Shown here piece after piece: positions 21,982 through 30,654 of a stretch of 64,000 nucleotides of DNA; positions within the stretch are counted from its first letter, which is position 1; every line of letters begins with the position of its first letter. The DNA is from Corylus avellana (taxonomy: Eukaryota; Streptophyta; Magnoliopsida; Fagales; Betulaceae), in NCBI RefSeq assembly GCF_901000735.1, contig NC_081542.1, forward strand, positions 11,927,180 through 11,991,179, read 5' to 3'. Below the pieces are notes generated by a model that saw only the letters and a list, made by a program, of their open reading frames with translations, had not been told where the DNA came from and made no database searches. The translations under genes and the position numbers were made by a program.

Positions 21982-23683
21982 ATGAGATTGATTATTAAAT
22001 CATTTGATTATATAATAACAAATTATACATATATAATATGACATAACTCATAAGTATACCAATTCATACTAATACAACAATTAAATATCTAGAGACTTAT
22101 TTCCAATGTATATTATAAACCTATAAGTCTATATAAGTCTACATATGTATATAAATAATATAAATGTATAATATCAATAGTTAATCATATGATTCAATGA
22201 CAATTCAAATACTTTATTCAAGACTTCAAGTGAATCATATTATTAATGTACAATGATGATATGATTCGTATAATATCAAATTAAGTAATTGACATTGGAT
22301 TAAACAATGACCAATGTGTTACTTATAAACATAATTTAAGTATTAATGTATTATCATTATAATTTTAGTAATTTATATATTATCACTATAATTGATATGA
22401 TTATATCACATGATGACTTGATCATTAAATCATATGATTATATAATAATAAATAATACATATATAATATGACATAACTCATAAGTCATAAGTTTACAAGT
22501 TAATCATATGATTCATGTACAATGATAATCACAATTGATTCAATTGAATTAAACAATATATTACTTATAACTACAAGTCTACAATTTAATTAAAGCATTA
22601 TTAGATACTTTGCGAATTTAGGATTTAGGAGTTTGAACATTACCATTTACCATTAGATATTAAGTTCAATTCAAAAAAAAAAGATTATAAGTAAATATGA
22701 TAAGAATTTAAATAATTAATCATATGAATCATATGATATAATTTAATGAGACTATATGATTATATAATATCAAATTAAGTAATTGACATTAGATTCAACA
22801 ATGTGTTACTTATAATCACAATTGAAGTATTAATGTATTTTTTGAATATTTTTTAGAAAAAGAAATTTAACCATTTTTTGAAAGAAAAAAAAAAAAGAAA
22901 ATTAACAATTTTGAACAATTTTGAATTTTATATATATATAATTGCTTATAGTTATATTATATGCATATTGAATAATATAAATGTATAAGATAAATACTTA
23001 ACTATATGATCCAATTACAATTCCAATACTTAATCAATTATTCATGTACAATGACAATGACAATATGATTCATATAATATCAAATTAAGTAATTGACATT
23101 GGATTAAACAATGTGTTACTTATAAATACAATTGAAGTATTTTTGTTTGTTTGTAAGTTTATAAGATCAACACTTAATCATATGATCCAATGACAATTCA
23201 AATATTTAATCATAATATTTATATACAATGACAATGTGATTCATAAAATGTCAAATTAAGCAATTAGCATTAGATTCAACAATTACTTATAACAACAATT
23301 TAAGTATTAATATATTTTTCATTTTTTTTGAACACTATTTTGACAATTTTTAAACCATTTTATGAAAAAAGAAATTGAACCATTTTTTGAACAAATTTTT
23401 GACCAATTTTTTGAACCATTTGTTGAACAATTTTTTAAAATTGAACAAGCCAAAACTACGTCGTTTTAATACCCATATATATTCATCTCTTCCTAACCTT
23501 AAACTAAACCTAATCAATCTCATTCCTAGAGGTTTGTTAGTAACGAAGATTATTATTTTTTGAATTGTCATAGTATTTTAATTACAATACAATTATATTA
23601 AGCACTTTTTGATATGTGTACATGCTTGTACCTTAATATTATTATGTTTAATATTATAACTTTTCTTCTTTTGATGTCCACAG

Positions 23684-23725
23684 GATTTGCTAGAGGACCA
23701 AATGAGAAGATTGATGAAGTTTTAA
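23684..23725 (+). pseudogene. Possible terminal-exon relic in the hAT element
   Basis: The acceptor-like TTGATGTCCACAG is followed by an open frame reading DLLEDQMRRLMKF and a stop. It could be the last exon of a lost parental gene or a chance frame. In the inverted duplicate (about 35095-35130) the acceptor AG is lost. It is too short to identify. Confidence 0.25.
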
Positions 23726-24104
23726 TGTTTTATTTGACTATTTGTATCATTTAATGTTTTATTTGAACTTATTTTATATGCTTTGTGTTGAACTTTTTTT
23801 ATATATTTTTTTTTATATGTTGTGATAGTTATCTGAATTCTGAACTTTTTTTTGTATGTTGTGTTGAATTTTTTTTTTTTTCCTAAAAAAAAAAAGTTAA
23901 CGAGTTATGATTTAATATTTAAGGAAATTTTTTTTTAAGTACAAGTAAATGTAAATTTTGGGTCAAATATTTTTGATTTTTCAATATGGGCTCTTTTTAT
24001 AGCAATTGGGCACAAGAAGATATTAAAAATACAAGAAAAAAAAATGAGGGTAAAAAAAAGCCCAATTTTAAAAAAGCGGTTAGCGGGCGGTTATCTATTT
24101 CACT

Positions 24105-24530
24105 AACCATTTTCTTCGCTAACCGCTAACGTAAGCGGTTCGCCAGTTCTGATGATGAAATTTTACTAACCGGCCTTCGTGGTCTGATTCGCCGGTTATT
24201 ACGCTACTAACCCATTAGCAAATGCCGCCCTTTACACCTAGTAATTACGGCACCTCGTCCTATTTAGCAACTTTGACACTTTTCTTCCGTGAACTATCAA
24301 TTTGAGCATTCAGGCCTGGCTGAACTACGGCATATTTTATGCCCCAATTCATTCTGTCAGTCCGATGTAGCTTCAGACGTTACACCGATTCCTTTATTAT
24401 AGTACAATGGCATTTATCAACTTTGTGAAATTTAAGTTCCTTTTTGTGATGGAATTGAGGTTTTGGAAATAAAATAATTCAAGTAGGATCAATGTCATGA
24501 TTAATGGATGTGGGAGAAAAATGTAATTCT
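24105..24530. other. Stretch of probable consensus errors at the right end of the hAT element
   Basis: The reverse complement of 34283-34720 aligns here but with very many substitutions and small indels, while both sides match at about 99%. The hAT right terminal repeat, perfect in the other copy, is corrupted here. Anchors such as TGATGGAATTGAGGTTTTGG remain identical. This looks like poor base-calling in a hairpin-rich patch rather than evolution. Confidence 0.6.
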
Positions 24531-24540
24531 TACGTATATA

Positions 24541-24580
<40 letters not shown>

Positions 24581-25344
24581 GTGCTTTCTTGCGCAACGGC
24601 TATAACTAAAAGGTGGCGGCCCTTCCAAACCATCATGTTTTCCCATCTTTTCTCTGCAAAACTGCAAAAAGAAGAAACCAGAATTGGAAAATCAGTAATG
24701 AAATGAAGGAGAAAAGTAAAGCAAGAAGCATCATGTGCTTGGGAGCTTGTACAAGACTCAAAAGACAAAGTCGTCCTCTGAAGCTACCCACCCCCCATTA
24801 CTTTAATTTGGATCTCTTTAAACATATATAAAAAGACACAGAAATATAATGCTAGTGGCTGGGCCCTCAAAGATGGGAGAGCTGATAGAAATCTAATTGT
24901 TGCTTTTGTTCATATATATGGATTAAAGGTTGTAAAAGCTCACATGCAACCATGCAATGATGATGTTAGGTTAAAGTTTGAGCAAGTGTGAAGGAGACCC
25001 AAGTGCCCCACTCTCAACCCCCAGGTTAGAGATCCAAACGCCATGTGCACTTCTTGAACCCCCACCCATCTTCATATGTGGCTTTCATGAGCTTAGTACC
25101 TTTGTTTTTTTGTGCAGAAAATCTTAATGTCCCTCCAGCGAAAGAAGAAAACATAAATGCCAATTAAGGTACCTGCCCACATTAAGTTTTCCCCCAAAGC
25201 ATACAATGATCATTTATATGTACAATGTGCATGCAGATATTGATATGCTTTTTTTTTTTAAAAAAAAAATGTTTTGTTTTTTCATCTCTCTCAACAAAAA
25301 ATAAAAATAAGGCTATGTGTATCGACTCTAAAACCTTATATAGT
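24531..25344. other. Intergenic DNA, highly conserved between copies (copy A)
   Basis: An AT run lies at about 24535-24580. A 72-codon plus-strand frame at 24613-24831 is identical in both copies, but the flanking non-coding DNA is equally conserved, so this is not evidence of selection. No domain is recognised. Confidence 0.5.
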
Positions 25345-25536
25345 TCTGTTTTGATGTTTAAACCGCTTTTTACAGCTTTTATTGAGAGGATCGGGTTATT
25401 TTATGACACATTTCTTACTTCTGTTTTTATATTTCTCACACTGTAGCTTTCTTTTTGGGTTTGTTGTTGGGGACTCCACCTATTTTTCAGTATTTTAATT
25501 CTTGTAACCCTTTCCTTATTTGCTAAAAAAAAAACT
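25345..25536 (+). mobile_element. LINE-like 3' tail fragment (copy A)
   Basis: The sequence around ATTGAGAGGATCGGGTTATT through TAACCCTTTCCTTATTTGCT and then poly-A is also found, diverged, at 56722-56941, where it ends in (AAT)n. A shared 3' segment ending in an A-rich tail is typical of 5'-truncated plant LINEs. No reverse transcriptase is visible. Confidence 0.45.
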
Positions 25537-25586
25537 TACCCATTTCTAGGAAAAACTCTGGTTTTGTTATACATATAATTACACTA

Positions 25587-26040
25587 GGGCTCCGTTTATT
25601 TTGACATAGAATGTTTTTCATTAAAAAATATTTTTATCAAAATCATGTTCAAGAAAAAAAAAAATTTCTTGAAGATATTTTTTGGCAATTGGCTCGTACG
25701 GAAAATGAGCGACAACGAAAACAAATAGCAACTTCTGACAACCTTTGACAGTGGTTCGGCAGCTTCTGACGATGGTCTGGTAGTTTCCGATGGTGGATTG
25801 TAGACTTTTGGCAGTGGTCTGGCGAACTTCGATGCTTTGAGAAAGATAAGTTCAAACTTGAAAAATGATTTATGATTTTACAAAAGGGAAATTATTTTAT
25901 GGAAATTAATTAAAGAAGGTTTTCCTAATCAACTGAAAATGTTTTCAGCTTGACCACAATTCTTGGTCGTATTAAACACCGAAAAATAAAAGAAAACATT
26001 TTCAATTAAACATTTTAGGTCAAAACAAACAAACGAAAGC
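25587..26040. mobile_element. MITE with GGCTCCGTTTATTTTGAC arms (copy A)
   Basis: The left end GGGCTCCGTTTATTTTGACA pairs with the right end around TTTAGGTCAAAACAAACAAA. The internal spacer has GC-richer triplet-like blocks (CTTCTGACGATGGTCTGG). The same family is at 27896-28282 and 19690-20424. It is non-coding; the minus-strand 68-codon frame is a by-product. Confidence 0.65.
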
Positions 26041-27895
26041 TAAGAAGTTGAAGACTCATTGGCCTGTGAGTCTTATCGAAAATAAGAAGTTAGTACAAGT
26101 ATTATTTTATGGAGGACCTAACTACCGACAGCACCTTTATAAGGGGTCATCCACCAAAACAAACCAAAAGGCCATCGGCCTTTGGGGTACTGGTCCTGAT
26201 TCCAGGCGGCCCATAATTAAAGTCCAAATGACCCACGCCTAGCAAGCCTCTAGCCTCTAGAGGAGGCCCGCCAAGCCGTAGCTTGTAACCGTACTATAAG
26301 AAGGGCTTACAGGGCCATGACCCACACACCTAATCGAGACCCTGGTGCACCAAAGTGTAGATCAGCTCACGTAACAATCTGCTCAGATCATGCATACTCA
26401 CCCCACCCTGCCATGCATCCTCCTATCAAACCTAGGGGAATCTCCACGTCAAGCTCTAAAACCCTATGAGAAATAATGAGATGGGTAATGTTAGATACCA
26501 TTTTTATATTCTCCTAAAATCCTCCTAAAGTGAGTTTATCAATGCAAGCTTTATGGTCCGCTGCTCGATTTTCATCTCGCAACACAATCTAAGTACTTAT
26601 TCGATATTTCTTGTCTCTCATCAGTTTACATGCGTTTTCTATCAGCTCTCTAGATTTGAATCCGTTTGGACTGGAAGTCATAAATCCCACTTTTGGTTGC
26701 CTTTCGCAATCCCAAATTGATCCCCAAAACCTCACCAATTTAGCTTGTTTCGCATTTAATTCTAGCATAGACGCAAAGTATCGGGAGACAACCTCTTCAA
26801 ATAATCACGTCAATGCTAGCAAAGTTTGTGCTTTCATCAAACACAACATTAGAACTTACCGTGTACCCATCAACATTTAATCTAAATGATTTATATCCTT
26901 AACACTTCGTAAAGGCTATTTTCCGATCTTCTATGCCTGCACTAGCATTGAAATATACTCAATTAAGACATCTCAATTAAGGCTTATTCTATAGAGTTTA
27001 TGATCTGAGCATACAGCTTTATTTATAGAGTTTTACATGTTATTTGAAATATTTCAAATACAAACATATCCCTTAAATTAAGGTTAACAAATATTATCTA
27101 AATCCTTGATTTAGGGAATACAAAATTACATTTAATCCAAATGATTTATATCCTTAATACGAAGAACTACATCAATATTTGTCCGCGGTGGTTTGAATGA
27201 GTATCACAATTCACTATGCTCTCCTTTCTAGAGGGAGACTACTTGATTCTGTCTTTGTAAGTGCATTACCTATGCCCTTCTTTCCAAAGGGAGACCACCG
27301 CCTTGATTCTTCAATTGTAAGTGCTTTACCTATTTTTATTTTTACAACATATTAAAAACATTTCAACTTAAGGTTAAATGTAAAATTAAAAACAATGATA
27401 TGAATTTAAAATAATTTACCTATATATTTGAATGTGGTGACTTTGAATAGGTGTTCATAAATACCTTTACTCTAAATGTATTTGGAGAATGCTTTGTTCA
27501 GAAACTCTTTGATCTACAAAATATCAAACTAACTAAATATTTTTTATAAAACAAGAATAAAACGTAAGTTTTGGATACTAAGATTTGGGAATCATACTGT
27601 CATTTCTTAGATCAACGCCATGGCCCTACAATTACACCATAACAATGAATAGCATGCCTCAAAGATTGCATCATGACAAACATGAGGTACATTCTCATAT
27701 GAATTGCATCGGATAAATAAGTTTAAAAATGAAACTAAATTGAAGCATCGGATAAATAAGTTTAAAAAAAAAAAAAAAAAAAAAAAACTAAAATTTTCAT
27801 GTTAATGCTTGCCTGCTTGGTATTTTTAGTAGCATATTTTTAAACTTAGCTAGTTCTAGGAAAAACTTTGGTTTTGTTATACTTATAATTACACT
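26041..27895. other. Intergenic DNA with an unidentified coding-like fragment (copy A)
   Basis: Most of this is AT-rich. Positions 26060-26460 are GC-richer, with palindromic AGCCTCTAGCCTCTAGAGG-like sequence. The minus strand at about 26605-26800 reads through 60-odd codons including QAKLVRFWGSIWDCERQPKV and ends ISTYQ-like at a stop. Such composition suggests a decayed protein-coding or retroelement fragment, but I cannot assign it. Confidence 0.4.
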
Positions 27896-28282
27896 AAGCC
27901 TCCATTTATTTTATCGTAGAATGTTTTCATCGAAAATTATTTTCAACAAAATCATATTTAAGAAAAAATAAATTTCTTGAAAATATTTTTTGGCATTTGG
28001 CTCGTACAAAAAAATGAACAACAACGAAAACGAACAATGACTTCCGACAACCTTCGATGGTGGTTCAGCAGCTTCCGACGATGGTCTGGTAGCTAGTTCT
28101 AGTAAATTATTTTACGAAAAAACTGATCTAGTTCTAGGAAATTAATTTACGAAAATTAAAGAAGGTTATTCTGGTCAGCTGGAAATATTTTCAATTTGTC
28201 CACGATTCTTGGTCGTATTAGACACTGGAAAATAAAAGAAAACTTTTTGGATTAAACATTTTACGTCAAAGCAAACAAAACC
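27896..28282. mobile_element. Second MITE of the GGCTCCGTTTATTTTGAC family (copy A)
   Basis: The sequence matches 25587-26040, including about 45 bases upstream of the element (TTCTAGGAAAAACT..GGTTTTG), so the repeat unit, or a duplication of the site, is larger than the element itself. The right end is TTTTACGTCAAAGCAAAC. Confidence 0.6.
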
Positions 28283-28563
28283 TAAGATTTTTATTTTATT
28301 TTGAGTAGAAACGAAACCTAAGAAGTTGAAGACTCATTGTCTTGTAATTTTTTATTTTTTTTTTTGCAGTAATTTTTTTAATTTGAATAATAGTAAAAAG
28401 TAAATAATGTGACATAGAAAATTAGAATATTTTGATGTTTATTTTTTGGGACAAATGAAGTGAATAGTGTTTAGGGAGGCCTTAATGTTTAAAACCTAGC
28501 CCACGTCTCCCAACATTCCAATAATTGCTCTGCCAACCGTATTCTATTTACGATGGTAAACAT

Positions 28564-28799
28564 GGACAAAATTTTCTTTCAAACTCGCTTGGAAAAACTT
28601 TTTTCAACTCAACTTATAAAAATGGTGTCCCTTGAACATGTGAAAATCACATATTTTTTTAATAGTAAGGATAGTTAAAATAAATTTTATGGAAAAATCA
28701 TGGGAAGCTCACATGCTATTAAAAAAAATGACACATGTTATTTTTGTAGATTGGACTGGAGAAAATTTCTCCAACACAGTTTGAAGAAAAACTTCGTCC
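28564..28799. mobile_element. Fold-back MITE with GGACAAAATTTTC arms (copy A)
   Basis: The left arm GGACAAAATTTTCTTTCAAA pairs with the right arm ending AAGAAAAACTTCGTCC. Inner pairs include CATGTGAAAATCACATATTT against CTCACATGCTATT..CACATG. The flanks GGTAAACAT and GATAAACTG are only weakly alike. Confidence 0.65.
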
Positions 28800-29940
28800 G
28801 ATAAACTGATGCATTTGTGCAAGAGCCTAACATCCAAACTATTCATTGAAACTGGCTTGGATCTTGCCACATAAATAATAAACAATTATCTGCGTCGAAC
28901 AAAAAAAAAAAGTAATGGGTGGTCGGAACAATCGAGACTCTGAGAGGTTAAGGTCATCTCGATAGATTTTGAGGCTTAAAAGCAACAAATTTAAATGGGC
29001 TTGTTTTTTTTTTTAAAAAAAAATAATAATAATATTTAAATATTAATTAAACAATTTGAGTTTAAATTTTCAGTTTATATATTTTTATTTACAAATCGTT
29101 CTTCTCTCTTTTTCCAACCAACATGTAGAATTCATCTATACTGCGGAACATTTTGTTTCAATGGATAACATATTTTGTGTCTCAAAACAAAATTTACTTT
29201 CTGAAGGACAAACTTTACTCAACTAGTTGGATTTAAGATCAGGCAAAATGAGTTTAGTTAATGTTTTAGGAGTGTTAATAATGTGACTTTCTATTTTTCT
29301 TTCTTTTCTTCTATAGTTCAATATCTTGAGATTTAATTCTTTGTAATTATTTTTTTCTCAAAATTGAGGCCTTAACTAAAGATTATTGACTAACACTTTC
29401 ACCATAATTGAGGCTTTAAAGTTTTAATCAGAGAAAACTTAATTATACCATTGCTAGTTGGGGCCTTATTTCATTGGGGGCGTTAAGCAACCACCTAATT
29501 CATTTAGGCAATGAGCCAGCCTTACAAGAGGACATGAAGTGGTGTGACCACCACCGAGAGGTGAGAGAGTGGTGCAGCCTCCCCTAACCGTTTGAGGGTG
29601 GTCGACGGTTTGGGGAGTAAATGACAACGTAATAATGAACATTACAGTAGTCCTAGGACTATTGGTAGCAGATTAAAATTTGTTCGTAATGATCTAGTGT
29701 CCACTAGGACCTCAAATATTAGAAATCTATGTGCCAGTTCGGTTGTTTATGATGATAGAAAACCAAGATTATCAGTATCTTGATGGACCCTAGGGGAACT
29801 TGCGTTATGATGCTCACATAAGCCAATCATTTCACATGGAGAGAACACCATAATAGATACCTGTGAGAAAAGTGATGACATTGCATATAGAGTGAACCTT
29901 CCAAAATTCAAAAAATGATAAACTATGCTGAAGATGGTCG
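28800..29940. other. Intergenic DNA and 3' flank of the 430-residue gene (copy A)
   Basis: This is AT-rich with a T/A homopolymer junction near 29004-29020. A GC-richer patch at about 29520-29620 has GGTGGTGTGACCACCACCGAG-like complementary motifs. The part nearest 29940 probably holds the 3'UTR of the minus-strand gene. No separate gene is supported. Confidence 0.5.
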
Positions 29941-30654
29941 TCAGAGGGACCAATTAGACCGGAGCATGAAGGCAGTTAACCTGGCATTCCCATCCGCCAC
30001 ATATGTCAGACCTGGCTTCAAGCTGAATCTCTTACCCAAGTTAAGTTTTAAATAGGATTCAGCCTGAAAACGGTCCCTGTTTGTGGGATCACCAACCATT
30101 CCACTTAAACTAATTGCCCATCCAAAAGAATCTTCAGAATCATCAGACACAGTCACAGCCCATTGTAAATGTTTAGGGTTTGATTTATCCATTTCAATCC
30201 AACCTTCAATTCTTGTAATCTCATCAAGTTCTGATTCCAGCATTAAAGCAATAGATCCAGCTGAGACATTTTCCAGAGTGCTTGCTCTCACGGATGAAGT
30301 AGATGCTTCAACCTCAACAACTGTCTCAGGAGTCCTGTGACGTTTAAAAAGGCGTACAGGAATGGTAAGGGGTGATCCAAGACTAACATGTTGGCTTAAT
30401 GATTTGGGCATTTGATGAAGACCCAAAAGTGAGAGTTTTATTCCTCGTGGAAGTTGACAGACAACTTGGCCAAAAGTGCTGAGGCAGTGCCCCATACTAT
30501 CAGAACCTGGTTGCATTCCCAATCCAGAAACAAATTGAGCCAATGAAGCAACAACATTGGATTTTCTCACCATTACGCCAATGCCAATGCCACTGCCACT
30601 ATGCTGATTCAGAAGGGGAGGTCCATGTGACGACAATTCGGTCAGTCCCTTTCC
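29941..30654 (-). CDS. Unknown 430-residue protein, coding exon 3 (copy A)
   Basis: The acceptor TTATCTGGCAG precedes GGAAAGGGACTGACC. The exon encodes 237 residues and a TGA stop at 29941-29943. It includes a Gly/Ser-rich start (GKGLTELSSHGPPLLNQHSG) and the beta-rich C-terminal part. Confidence 0.83.
   Translation of the reverse strand, partial: GKGLTELSSHGPPLLNQHSGSGIGIGVMVRKSNVVASLAQFVSGLGMQPGSDSMGHCLSTFGQVVCQLPRGIKLSLLGLHQMPKSLSQHVSLGSPLTIPVRLFKRHRTPETVVEVEASTSSVRASTLENVSAGSIALMLESELDEITRIEGWIEMDKSNPKHLQWAVTVSDDSEDSFGWAISLSGMVGDPTNRDRFQAESYLKLNLGKRFSLKPGLTYVADGNARLTAFMLRSNWSL

Larger units (their letters stand above)
21544..24240. mobile_element. Non-autonomous hAT-type transposon, 2.7 kb, 8-bp TSD
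   Basis: The element starts TAGGGGTGCAAAGGCGG and ends in its (decayed) complement CCGCCCTTTACACCTA. It is flanked by perfect 8-bp duplications GTAATTAC at 21536-21543 and 24241-24248. An 8-bp TSD with TAGGG ends is the hAT signature. Dense TAACCGC/GCGGTTA arrays occupy both subterminal regions (about 21570-21730 and 24075-24200), matching how hAT transposases bind subterminal repeats. The interior is AT-rich with no transposase frame. It holds a 99-bp tandem duplication and a possible terminal-exon relic. Copy B lacks the element and has a single GTAATCAC at 44066-44073. Confidence 0.88.

Noticed and set aside
23350..23571. Complementary open frames (62-73 codons) in the hAT interior as transposase
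   Set aside because: The Phe/Asn/Leu/Lys repeats come from TTTTTGAACCA-like tandem text. No hAT dimerisation or DDE residues can be seen.
24613..24831. 72-codon frame identical in both copies
   Set aside because: The flanks are just as identical, so there is no sign of selection on the protein, and no domain is recognised.
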